In this document: in pieces, positions 16,401 to 23,255 of the stretch
Position numbering within the stretch: position 1 is the stretch's first letter
How the letters are laid out: each line of letters opens with the position of its first letter
DNA from: Roseovarius mucosus
Lineage (GTDB): Bacteria; Pseudomonadota; Alphaproteobacteria; Rhodobacterales; Rhodobacteraceae
NCBI RefSeq assembly: GCF_002080415.1
Contig: NZ_CP020474.1
Coordinates: 3,671,501 to 3,735,500, forward strand
Direction: 5' to 3'
DNA length: 64,000 nucleotides
The notes under the pieces: generated by a model
The model's database searches: none
Told to the model about the DNA's origin: nothing
The model's input: the letters and a program-made list of their open reading frames with translations, nothing else
Translations under genes and position numbers: made by a program

Positions 16401-16637
16401 GGCGATGTTTATTTTCAGGAAGTCATGCTAAGTAAAGCGGCAGACGTCTATAGGCTCGGCGCGTTTTCGAAGACGGCCGGGCAGGAGTTGGAGGATGAAA
16501 TTGTGGAAACATATGCTAGGCTTTACTCGCCCTCCAGGTCTCAAATAGGCGAGATTCGCAATAAGAAGAAAGCGGACATGCGTCGAATTAAACACTTGCG
16601 AACTCTTCGTGCGAAGCTACCGATCAATAATGAATAG
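13443..16637 (+). CDS. Metallophosphoesterase-STAND (NACHT-like) NTPase fusion, candidate anti-phage effector
   Basis: A 1064-residue protein. Residues 1-300 are a calcineurin-like metallophosphoesterase with the full metal motif set: D11-x-H13 (ISDLHYK), GD at 50-51 (FSGDLVH), GNHD at 89-92, HH at 216-217 (NFHHPFE) and GHVH at 244-247. Residues about 395-690 look like a NACHT/STAND NTPase: a P-loop with a changed first half (EAYPEHGKTAM, 412-422), Walker B (FTICIDDVNF, 486-495), an arginine-rich sensor segment, and the late SFRFRAFLEFFVATRM motif resembling the NACHT winged-helix signature. The remaining 370 residues are helical and could sense a phage product. This is an effector-switch-sensor order. 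ATG 13443 is chosen; a TTG at 13434 is possible. It is far more AT-rich than the phage genes, indicating transfer. Confidence 0.8.
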   Translation: MKPVNILHISDLHYKTNRSYDQGVVLDALLRDVSLQSESVGSPDLIVFSGDLVHSADDERIYEKLYDHFIDKLLRVTNCDHTRIFLTPGNHDLSRKFLQDHTAEQAEIEQNSNDREKLNGLYLSGRASEIARLKSQEFFDFAGIFEPEGELHSDAIASLHDLKELGLSIVSLNTAWMGRAGIDKQSDLQRLAIPEAAISNILRKIPQNRYVIFNFHHPFEWHAEHGSQDFKDLSQNKGNLFLYGHVHDPRPVVYAGESRGAVHNQAGALYTWRQDRYLGYAMIRVEPELKHTELCWRSYFDKRRAFDTATNVNDNLGIHYSSAEARNYFATIIDRRKSIRINEWVEEKVKPFILDEFSDGILDRPTPELFVAPPLSKLVQDSDSSDPIAGEVVEHSCTIEDILADDLNYLFEAYPEHGKTAMLYKLCMEIANSAATRGSSKRIVPVLLQFSDFAPGTKRVEKAVRDKLPGIPEGCDVELLLYEGCFTICIDDVNFSDTKRMKELRDFISKYKNNRFFMTTTTVRRHESLVPNTSLGAHFERIRLHQFRRPDLRKLIRKIDEANGSEEELLDRVIAELRAMNVPATPLNSSLLMDILSRDSNFSPINRPTLIERFIETLLKKRSLGEVERKKFDFRNQVHYLGFVAEHMCRTNKYVLDYDELFGITSSYLKSLGLNFGAREIIDNTIHSKIFSEKRGENCVSFRFRAFLEFFVATRMREQGDFKKWIFEEDRYLSYLNEIEYYSGLERNDLALLQMVSKRHLGHHLSVFGDVFDKILDDEQFSKLPNSLESSKRFADDLAEQMKEAPLSAEERDEVLDAELPRDAEGRQEVFRPSAKETTSKYILSLFMYTSLVKNTELIEDTEKRYHLSCVLKSWSSSIVASFLSIPSLVKNRRMTLNGLTYIVSFPRELSDEDVARKIALGLPKEIARLVHLLIATEKLEYQLTQPTIQESGEPNITAFLRSSLYIDLKLRGWWKEPGRFIDRVQGDVYFQEVMLSKAADVYRLGAFSKTAGQELEDEIVETYARLYSPSRSQIGEIRNKKKADMRRIKHLRTLRAKLPINNE

Positions 16638-17089
16638 GCGAGTTGCCTCGTCCTAAAATCTCACGTGAACGTGCAACAAACGGCTGGGATGCGGTCTGTG
16701 AACGCGGTATTTTGGCCCAACACTCAAGGAGGTTTTGGGCCGTCCGCGTTTCCGCGACTATGGACTCAGCCGCGCATTGTCTGATTTTTCTGAGCTTTAA
16801 TGTTGTCGAAAACTTTGCCTAATCGGTGCGCGGACTCATCTAAGTTGCCGGCCATTTCGCGGCCACGCTTACAGAGTAAGGATGGGCGGGGTTGCGCGTC
16901 TGGCAAACTAGGCGGCAAATGGTCGTCGAATTTCATCGCAGCAAAAAATGTTTCCTTAACATATGATCCATTACGAGACTGGTGGCCTGACAGCCCGACC
17001 GGCGGCTGGGCGGGGTAATGCTGACCTTTGACTACTGTAGGCTTTCAGGCAAAAAAATTGGGCGCGATCCTTCAAGATAAAAAAGAGCA
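16638..17089. other. Intergenic stretch with no recognised gene
   Basis: These 452 bases separate two convergent accessory units. A 7-base inverted repeat (GGCCCAA at 16714-16720 and TTGGGCC at 16735-16741) could form a hairpin after the STAND gene. Short possible reading frames show no family resemblance. It is a candidate place for the prophage left end, but no target duplication can be tested because the other end is outside the window. Confidence 0.4.
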
Positions 17090-17647
17090 TCACGGAAAGA
17101 ACGTTTGTAGGTAGTCTTGAATGGCAACACCCGCCAAGCCGACGAAACCAATCGCTGCATAGGCTGCTAAGAACACGTACGTCAAACGTCGCTTACGCTG
17201 TACTCTATCGTTTGCACGAGAACACCGAAGTAAAATTGGGGCCAAAGCTAGTTCCATCTGCGATCTGTCTTCGGCAGATACAGCTTCTGATATATCATAA
17301 ATGTTCGCATTGAATGACTTCTCGATCGACCGCAAATCGCTACGACTGCAATACCCAACCCACGCGAAACGATACGAAGCCTTTCGTTCGTCTTCCTCCG
17401 GTTTTGAGTTACTAACCGGCCAGCTTGATACTCTGTGAAGTTGCCTCCTTGGGCCTAAGAGCATAAAGGATAAAAGCGAACCCCCGACTTCATCCTCAGT
17501 ATCGTCTTTGTCCATTGCATACCCAATCAGGTCCATCCCTGCAGCTTCACTGCGAGCAAGAACTTGATCGCGCTTTCCAACCGGGCCAATCAACACAAAC
17601 TCATCGTGGAGCGAATTGAATGCCAAACTTTCAGGGTCGCGACTCAT
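17090..17647 (-). CDS. Membrane-anchored protein partnered with a GTPase
   Basis: A 185-residue protein starting MSRDPESLAFNSLHDEFVLI. The first 150 residues are soluble and mixed alpha/beta; a basic patch (RVQRKRRLTY) precedes a single C-terminal transmembrane helix (about 155-177, TYVFLAAYAAIGFVGLAGVA), so it is a tail-anchored protein with the main domain in the cytoplasm. No family is recognised. The gene starts inside the end of the GTPase gene (17-base overlap, with a GGGAGG ribosome site there), which suggests coupled, stoichiometric production. It probably works with the GTPase. AT-rich like its neighbour. Confidence 0.65.
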   Translation of the reverse strand: MSRDPESLAFNSLHDEFVLIGPVGKRDQVLARSEAAGMDLIGYAMDKDDTEDEVGGSLLSFMLLGPRRQLHRVSSWPVSNSKPEEDERKASYRFAWVGYCSRSDLRSIEKSFNANIYDISEAVSAEDRSQMELALAPILLRCSRANDRVQRKRRLTYVFLAAYAAIGFVGLAGVAIQDYLQTFFP

Positions 17648-18488
17648 AGCCACCTCCCTTCGCGAAGCCAATAATTGCATTCATTACGAACGAAACATCT
17701 GAAGCGTCTTCGTTGAAATGAGGTTGTTGTACCACGGTCTCAGCGAAATTCGATTCACTCCACTTCTTGAAGACAGACGCAGTAAACTCCTCAAACTTTG
17801 CCGAATCCTCAGCCTCGGCCCGTTGCCAAAGGTCCCTTTTGTTCCACAGGAACATGATCTTTCGAAGTTTTTCCGCCCGATACTTTGATATCGAATTACT
17901 TACCTGCTCTAAAAACTCTTTATGTTTAGCAACTCGATCTTCATCAAAAGTCCGGTCCTCGTCCGATGAGTTGTGGTCGAGAATTATAATCAGAAAATCA
18001 CAAACCTCTGCCATGACTAGTTGCTGTCGGTACTTTGTTCCATCGCCGTCAAGAAGAGCAACAAACTGGACAGGTGCTGTTGGCAAGGCAATTACAGTGG
18101 CCTCCAATTCCTCCGTGCGAACTGTTTTCGCGACATCGAATTTTAGGCGGTTTCTTAGTGTCGTTTTTCCGGCTTGGCTCCTGCCGATGATTGCTACCTT
18201 CCCGATTTTTTGAATTCTGTTCTCTAGCTCATCGAGGTCAATCTCATTTCCGACAAGATCACCTGGATCTAAAAGTTTTGGTGGTATTGCGCGATAACCC
18301 GCATACGCCAGAACAGATAATGTAATTGCGCCGCCGACACCGACAAAAAGAAACGTGAATGGCGGAGGAAGTATTCCCCAACCTGCAGCGCCCAATCCAA
18401 CACCGCCAACACCAGCAATCGCCGAGGTTCCTTCAAGCTCCTTCTTGAGCCTGCCTGGAAAATCCCTCCATCGCCGTCGCGTGCTCAT
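17631..18488 (-). CDS. Membrane-associated GTPase
   Basis: A 285-residue protein. Two hydrophobic helices lie at residues 22-40 and 45-66, followed by a G domain: P-loop GRSQAGKT at 102-109, G3 motif DGDG at 147-150 and G4 motif NKRD at 216-219. The G1 and G4 motifs are textbook, the G3 is a variant DxxG, and the threonine of switch I is not certain. The order of membrane hairpin before the G domain resembles stress or defence-linked small GTPases rather than Era/Obg types. A GAGGAA ribosome site precedes ATG 18488. It forms an operon with the overlapping tail-anchored protein. Its cellular role is unknown. Confidence 0.8.
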   Translation of the reverse strand: MSTRRRWRDFPGRLKKELEGTSAIAGVGGVGLGAAGWGILPPPFTFLFVGVGGAITLSVLAYAGYRAIPPKLLDPGDLVGNEIDLDELENRIQKIGKVAIIGRSQAGKTTLRNRLKFDVAKTVRTEELEATVIALPTAPVQFVALLDGDGTKYRQQLVMAEVCDFLIIILDHNSSDEDRTFDEDRVAKHKEFLEQVSNSISKYRAEKLRKIMFLWNKRDLWQRAEAEDSAKFEEFTASVFKKWSESNFAETVVQQPHFNEDASDVSFVMNAIIGFAKGGGYESRP

Positions 18489-18629
18489 CCGAATTCCTCA
18501 TTTTATACAAGGCCAAACGGTATGCACCCCGTCGCTCAAATACAACCAGGAACTCGCTGCCCTCGAATTGGGGAGGCAGACATTCGCTGCGGCATAACCT
18601 AGGAGCAGGAAGGGTTCAAACCGGTCATT

Positions 18630-19100
18630 CGAAGGCGGGCGGACCCGCCTTGCACCGGCAGCTACAGTTGTCGCTCGATCTCAAAAACGGTCCCACTTCT
18701 TTTTCTGATGCGTTTATGCTTGGAGTCTTCAAGCCTTTGATTTCAAAAGCCGTAGCCGCGATCTGGGAGGGCAAAGTTGAACTGGGCGGTCTGGGTCCCA
18801 GTTCCGGATGCAGAAAGGGCCCTTCAATGGCTTGTTTAACGCCCATCCAAGAGACGCTTAAACCGTGTTTGAATGGGGTTTGGTAGGGTTCGCCACGTCT
18901 GCGCCCATGCTTGTGCCAACGCGCTAAGTTTCGCCCTGTTGGCGCTGTTTTGTCGATTTACTGTAAACTGCGCACTCGCGCGTCCCGGTGGGCCTCTTGG
19001 CGCTCGAACCCCGTTATTTCATTGGGTGATCCGCCTTCTTCCGGCCTCGTCCTGAGTCGTCCGGCATCACTGTAAACTAAGGTGTAACCCTACAGTGACT
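18630..19100 (+). repeat. Diverged direct repeat, copy A
   Basis: This segment aligns in the same direction with 24575-24905. Shared stretches include CGGACCCGC, a TATCCAAGAG/CATCCAAGAG block, GGGGTTTGGTAG, CGCCACGTCTGCGCC, TTGGCGCTGTTTTG, CACTCGCGCGTCCC and, near the right end, GCATC(A/G)CTGTAAAC. Copy A holds about 120 extra bases (near 18690-18810) that copy B lacks. Neither copy encodes a protein that is conserved across both. It could be an old mobile element remnant or a duplicated genomic border. Confidence 0.75.
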
Positions 19101-19150
19101 GTTGTAGCGTGACAGCGAAGTTTGCAGTGAATTACAGTGAAGTTTACAGC
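18957..19150. repeat. Cluster of TTTACAGTGA-like half-sites
   Basis: At least five related words occur in both orientations: TTTACTGTAAA (18957-18967, itself a palindrome), TCACTGTAAACT (19067-19078), TACAGTGACTG (19091), TTTGCAGTGA (19121-19130), ATTACAGTGAAGTTTACAG (19131-19149). Such iterated words can be sites for a DNA-binding protein or the end region of a mobile element. One related word (CGCTGTAAAC) is also in repeat copy B. Confidence 0.5.
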
Positions 19151-19425
19151 AACGGGATTTTCAAAGATGGCATGGCAGGGGCTGGGTGCCGCGTCAAGCC
19201 TTGATGACCGCTATGCGCAGGAAGCGGGCTTTGCAAAGTCTTGGTTTCTGCCAGCTGGGCGGCGGTCCCACGCTGCACGAGCGCCAGAAGAAGCCGCTGT
19301 TCGCTGCGTTTTCAGCAGTGAGGTACCATCCATCGTCCGATGAGTGGGAAGAAGTTGACTTTCATACTCGGCACTTTTGAAGTTTATTGCTCGAAATCAA
19401 GTTAGTGCATTTGAGGAGACGGATT

Positions 19426-20094
19426 ATGATTTGGTTAGAAAACCCAACTGTAGCAGGTGTCCTTGGTGGTGTCGCAGGTGCCTTGGTTGCAGGGTTGATT
19501 TCGGTTTTTATTTGGCGAAGCTCAAGAACACGTCGTAGAGTTAGAGCTGTGATACGTGATGTTACTTCACTTTTGGAAATCTCAGAAAACCTGAAATCTA
19601 CACTGAACATCGAAATACAAGGCAAGAAAGTCGAAAGCCTATTTCTGACTTCAGTGGATGTTTCAAACGTGGGGAACGTGTCGATTGAAGATCAAAATAT
19701 CTTGATTGTATTTCCAAAAAATACAGAAATCGTGGATTTTTCCCTCACAACTGATCCCCAGCTTGGCTTCGATGGAGTGAAGGCTGAAATCAAAGAAAAC
19801 ACGCTTAAAACATCGGCATCTCTTCTCAATGTTGGGGACAAGCTGACCTTTGAGATTATCTCAACGGGCAATGCATCTGAGAGTGTCGAAGTTGTTATGA
19901 GGAACAAAGATGTTGAAGAGGAATTGGTGGATGCAAGATCGGGCGACCTTGGTCTATCTTTCCTATTGTCAGAAAAAAACCTCTTGATGCTGGCTGTAAT
20001 CAGTACGGTTCCCTTCTTCGGTGGCTTCGCTCGATCCATGATCAACGTTGGTGTAGCCAACAGGATCGACAATCTTAACCGTCAGAGGCGCTAG
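19426..20094 (+). CDS. Membrane-anchored protein of unknown function
   Basis: A 222-residue protein starting MIWLENPTVAGVLGGVAGAL with an N-terminal transmembrane helix (about 7-29) and a second hydrophobic segment near the C-terminus (about 183-202, LLMLAVISTVPFFGGFA). The middle 130 residues are rich in beta strands with an immunoglobulin-like flavour (VDVSNVGNVSIEDQNILIVFP, then SASLLNVGDKLTFEIIS). A GAGGAG ribosome site lies 7 bases before ATG 19426, which decides the start over the codon at 19387. It is AT-rich against its surroundings. No partner gene is adjacent in the same operon, and no function can be given. Confidence 0.65.
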   Translation: MIWLENPTVAGVLGGVAGALVAGLISVFIWRSSRTRRRVRAVIRDVTSLLEISENLKSTLNIEIQGKKVESLFLTSVDVSNVGNVSIEDQNILIVFPKNTEIVDFSLTTDPQLGFDGVKAEIKENTLKTSASLLNVGDKLTFEIISTGNASESVEVVMRNKDVEEELVDARSGDLGLSFLLSEKNLLMLAVISTVPFFGGFARSMINVGVANRIDNLNRQRR

Positions 20095-20198
20095 CCTCCT
20101 TCTTTTGGAGGTTTGGGATCGAAGCCAAAATCCATCGTCGCGGAGGCAAGGTTGAAGCGTTTAATAACCTGGTCAACGCCGCCGGCCTGAAGCGGACA

Positions 20199-20348
20199 AT
20201 GACGGTACTGTTCGGCCTTGCCCTATTCACGTTTACATGTTGGGACTTAGGCACCTTCAGCGCAAAATCACCATTGAACGAACCTCGATGTTTCGAACAA
20301 CTGGTGTTGCTCATGACCCCGTATCCTAGGCAAACTGAGAGAATTTGA
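20199..20348 (+). CDS. Possible 49-residue peptide (doubtful)
   Basis: In the 296-base gap before the Ntn hydrolase, a frame from ATG 20199 to TGA 20346-20348 starts MTVLFGLALFTFTCWDLG, hydrophobic with a cysteine at position 14 that only weakly resembles a lipobox. There is no strong ribosome site. A small hairpin (CCTCC/GGAGG at 20095-20111) before it may end the preceding gene. Otherwise nothing else is seen in the gap. Confidence 0.2.
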   Translation: MTVLFGLALFTFTCWDLGTFSAKSPLNEPRCFEQLVLLMTPYPRQTERI

Positions 20349-20390
20349 GGGAGAAATTGGATTGTTATCTAAGGGAGCTACGAAATCTAA

Positions 20391-21572
20391 ATGACCGTTC
20401 TCGCGCTGCTTCGTACGCCAAACGCTTTACGCTGTTACACTGACTCCCTCGTAACGCGGGGTTCGGGAAGGCAGGTGCAAAAAACGACTGACAAATTCTC
20501 TAAGATTATGTTGCTACCCTACCATGCCACCGTGGGGCGTATGACGGATAATGATACAAGATCATTTAGAGGGGAGTTGGGATTCGCTTTCTGTGGTGAC
20601 GTTCTCTTTGCAACGGCGCTATATACCATGTCATCGAACATGTTTCTTAACCTACACTGGGAGGAAGGAGATAGACCTCCTTATCTAAAAGGGTTGGCTG
20701 AAGGGGTAGCACAGTTTGCAAATGCACTACTTGAAGACTATGTCGTAAATGCAATGAAACGGAACTATCAAGTGGTCTTATTTGGGTACTGCCCAGTGAC
20801 TTCAGCGTTAGAAGCATTTCTCATTTCCTTTGATTTTGATCGTCAGCCGGTGCGCTACGAATCAACAAAAATTGAACTACAGGTCGGTCAACCGTTTGTG
20901 TTGGGAAGTGGGGCTGAGGACGTATACCGCAAGATACAAGACCTTGGGAAAGGCAATCACAAGCTACCAGAAATACTCTTGGATGTGATAAGGGAATCTG
21001 AAAATCCAACTGTTGGAGGTGCGTTGCAAGAGTGCTGTGCACAGGGTCAAACCGTCAAAATCCTTCCCGTTGCACAACCAATAAATGATGAGATGAACTT
21101 GGATTATTTCATCTCCGGAACTAGCGCACAACAAGTTCCAAACGTTGAAGAGTTCAGATTCGGACGTGAGATGGTCGGATACAAAAATGAAGTAGTGCTC
21201 GAAAACCAATGGTTGCAGAGCATAGGCTTTGGAAAAGACAGGAGCACCAACCCTCCAAGTGCAAATACTCAGGCTGAGTTCATGCGGCACGCCCAGTTGT
21301 CACAACAAGGAAAAAAGCCAATGTGCGGAATTCACTCATATCTGAAGGTGTGGCCCGCGAAAGCTCCTATATTCGATAATCACTATTTTTTCGGGCGATG
21401 TGATGGCTGCAACCGACCTTTCAAGATGATGGAGGACAGCACCAACGGCGGCAATCCGGAACCTTTTTTCGGGGAAGGCGGTTTCGAGGCAACTTGTCCA
21501 TACTGTTCTGCTACCGTTTTGGTTCCAGCGAAGGGCCTGAGATCGAAAAAGGACAAGCGGCCCTCATCATGA
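20391..21572 (+). CDS. Proteasome-like Ntn hydrolase with C-terminal zinc ribbon
   Basis: A 393-residue protein. After Met removal the N-terminus would be Thr, the Ntn nucleophile, and the first 80 residues follow the HslV/Anbu/proteasome-beta pattern: TVLALLRTPNALRCYTDSLV (Asp18 like Asp17 of proteasomes), then DKFSKIMLLP (Lys35 like Lys33), then GELGFAFCGDVLFATAL (the glycine-turn strand and helix). Residues 90-200 continue the sandwich fold (VVLFGYCP, LEAFLISFDFD, FVLGSGAEDVY). The C-terminus has a zinc ribbon: C337-x2-C340 (CDGC) and C369-x2-C372 (CPYC). The activity and partner are unknown. No HslU-like unfoldase or ubiquitin-like gene is beside it. Start is fixed by the Thr2 match. The AT-richness suggests transfer. 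Confidence 0.75.
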   Translation: MTVLALLRTPNALRCYTDSLVTRGSGRQVQKTTDKFSKIMLLPYHATVGRMTDNDTRSFRGELGFAFCGDVLFATALYTMSSNMFLNLHWEEGDRPPYLKGLAEGVAQFANALLEDYVVNAMKRNYQVVLFGYCPVTSALEAFLISFDFDRQPVRYESTKIELQVGQPFVLGSGAEDVYRKIQDLGKGNHKLPEILLDVIRESENPTVGGALQECCAQGQTVKILPVAQPINDEMNLDYFISGTSAQQVPNVEEFRFGREMVGYKNEVVLENQWLQSIGFGKDRSTNPPSANTQAEFMRHAQLSQQGKKPMCGIHSYLKVWPAKAPIFDNHYFFGRCDGCNRPFKMMEDSTNGGNPEPFFGEGGFEATCPYCSATVLVPAKGLRSKKDKRPSS

Positions 21573-22329
21573 CTTGCGCCCTATACCACTAGCGGCTGCA
21601 AAGCCAACGCCTTGAACTGGTGCACCAATCAGTTGCGCAAGGCGAAGGACCGCTATCAAGAAACTGCGCGGGTTCGAAGCGCGGATTTGATGAGATCCAA
21701 ATACCAAACGTTGCGAAGTACGCTATCTGTGCTCGGTCGCCTCCGGTGCAACCAGCAGCATCCTTTGAGGCACCTTGGCCTGCCGAGGGTCCGCTTCCGG
21801 GAAAGTGACCATGAAATTTCGCACCAGCAGCATCGTCCGTGCGGCACCGCTTATCCACGCGACCGCTTCGGGCTGACACCGATCATTGGGTGGGAACATG
21901 GGGGGCGGGTTCAACGCCCCTTCAACGCCCCCCTAAACACCCCCCTCACTCGACATACCGAAATCCCTGCACCGCGCGGAAATAGCCGCCGTACCCGGTC
22001 CCGGTGGCTGTCACGTTCGGCGCGGCGAGATGATCTGTTTGTGGTTGCTGAGGTTGTTCTTGTGGCGCTCACGAGGGCCAAGGCCGGCGTCGCGATTGGA
22101 TGTGGGCGCGCCGTGCTGCGGCCCGGCCTTCCTTTCGGGGTGATCGCCAACACCACGGCCTTCCTCAAAGTTGAACGAGCCAAGACGGTCTTCGCCGCAA
22201 TTCGTGCCGCAATCTCGGACCTGTCGAAATGAGCCGGTCCCGCCGCACATGACGATGAGCGGGTACGCACAGGCTCACATGTCAACAGGCCGTGGACCAA
22301 CGGCCATCCTGAGAAGAAAGGCACTTTCG
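21573..22329. other. 757-base stretch, likely decayed DNA without an intact gene
   Basis: No intact gene is recognised. The frame ending at 22232 on the plus strand has a plausible protein-like tail (GVIANTTAFLKVERAKTVFAAIR) but no matching beginning, which fits the end of a decayed gene. At 21911-21950 lies a C-rich run (CCCCTTCAACGCCCCCCTAA) resembling the words that end two prophage genes and a C-rich run at 25757-25785 near the L,D-transpeptidase terminator. The last 100 bases carry the promoter region of the DGPF gene. Confidence 0.45.
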
Positions 22330-22692
22330 ATGCAATTCATGTTACAGTTCCGCGAGACCGCCGAGGAATGGGGCAAACACAAAGACCCGACTCAGCACGC
22401 GGCCTATTTTGGTGTCTGGAACAGCTTTATCGGCGCGCTCGCCCAATCCGGGGCGATGGTGGGCGGCAACGGGCTGCTTCCGCCGGACACTGCGACAACG
22501 CTGCGGGTCGAGAACGGCACGCGGCACGTCTTTGATGGCCCGTTTGCCGACACCAAAGAGACGCTGGGCGGCTATGTTATCCTTGACGTGCCTGATCTAG
22601 ACGCCGCCCTTGAATGGGCTGCAAAAGCGCCATGCGTGACAGCGGGGTCGGTCGAGATCCGCCCGGTGCTGCCGCCGCCCTCCAACGGCTAA
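22330..22692 (+). CDS. YCII/DGPF-domain protein 1
   Basis: A 120-residue protein with the YCII-related DGPF signature (FDGPFADTKETLGGYVILD) and the paired SGAMVGGN and RVENGTRHV segments. DGPF proteins are small dimeric ferredoxin-like-fold proteins of unknown biochemical role; they are commonly encoded with ECF42 sigma factors, which regulate them. It starts at ATG 22330 with a GAAGAAAGG ribosome site. From about residue 37 on it is nearly identical to the next gene, at protein and base level. Together with the two following genes it forms a stress-response module. Confidence 0.9.
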   Translation: MQFMLQFRETAEEWGKHKDPTQHAAYFGVWNSFIGALAQSGAMVGGNGLLPPDTATTLRVENGTRHVFDGPFADTKETLGGYVILDVPDLDAALEWAAKAPCVTAGSVEIRPVLPPPSNG

Positions 22693-22895
22693 TGGACTCG
22701 CAGCGCAGGCCGGGCTGCCTGCGCTGCAAGAAGCCCCTGCACCCAGAGGGAGCCGTTGCGCATTGCTTGTAGAACGATGTGGACTGGAGCTTTGCTCCCT
22801 TTCCGGGCTTTGCCTTGCTGCGCTTCGGTGATGAAGACACGAACCCATAGACAGGGCATGACCCCGCGGGCATGCTGAGAAAAAAGGAAATTCCA

Positions 22896-23255
22896 ATGCA
22901 CTATATGATGCAGTTCTACGAGAGCCCCGAAGAACGGCGCAAACCTACCGATCCCGCGCAGGCCGGGGCCTATTGGGGGAGCTGGCAGGCCTATATTGGC
23001 GCGCTCGCACAATCCGGGGCAATGGTCAGCGGCAATGTGTTGCGCCCGCCCGAGGCTGCAACGACGCTGCGGGTCGAGAACGGCACGCGGCACGTTGTCG
23101 ATGGCCCGTTTGCCGACACCAAGGAGATGCTGGGGGGCTATGTTATCCTTGACGTGCCTGATCTCGACGCCGCCCTTGAATGGGCCGCAAAAGCGCCATG
23201 CGTGACGGGCGGGTCGGTCGAGATCCGCCCGGTGCTGCCGCCGCCCGGTGCCTGA
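22896..23255 (+). CDS. YCII/DGPF-domain protein 2
   Basis: A 119-residue paralogue of the preceding DGPF protein. The first 35 residues differ (MHYMMQFYESPEERRKPTDP against MQFMLQFRETAEEWGKHKDP), while the rest is almost the same, including VDGPFADTKEMLGGYVILD. A 203-base gap separates it from copy 1; that gap has no gene. ATG 22896 follows an AAAAAAGGA ribosome site. Its stop TGA overlaps the sigma factor start (TGATG), so the pair is translationally coupled. Confidence 0.9.
   Translation: MHYMMQFYESPEERRKPTDPAQAGAYWGSWQAYIGALAQSGAMVSGNVLRPPEAATTLRVENGTRHVVDGPFADTKEMLGGYVILDVPDLDAALEWAAKAPCVTGGSVEIRPVLPPPGA

Larger units (their letters stand above)
18489..19425. other. 937-base non-coding stretch holding repeat copy A
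   Basis: No gene is supported here; reading frames are short and lack family resemblance. The stretch contains repeat copy A (about 18630-19100) and, at its right side, a cluster of TTTACAGTGA-like elements (18957-19150). The final 50 bases should hold the promoter of the membrane protein at 19426. Confidence 0.55.
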
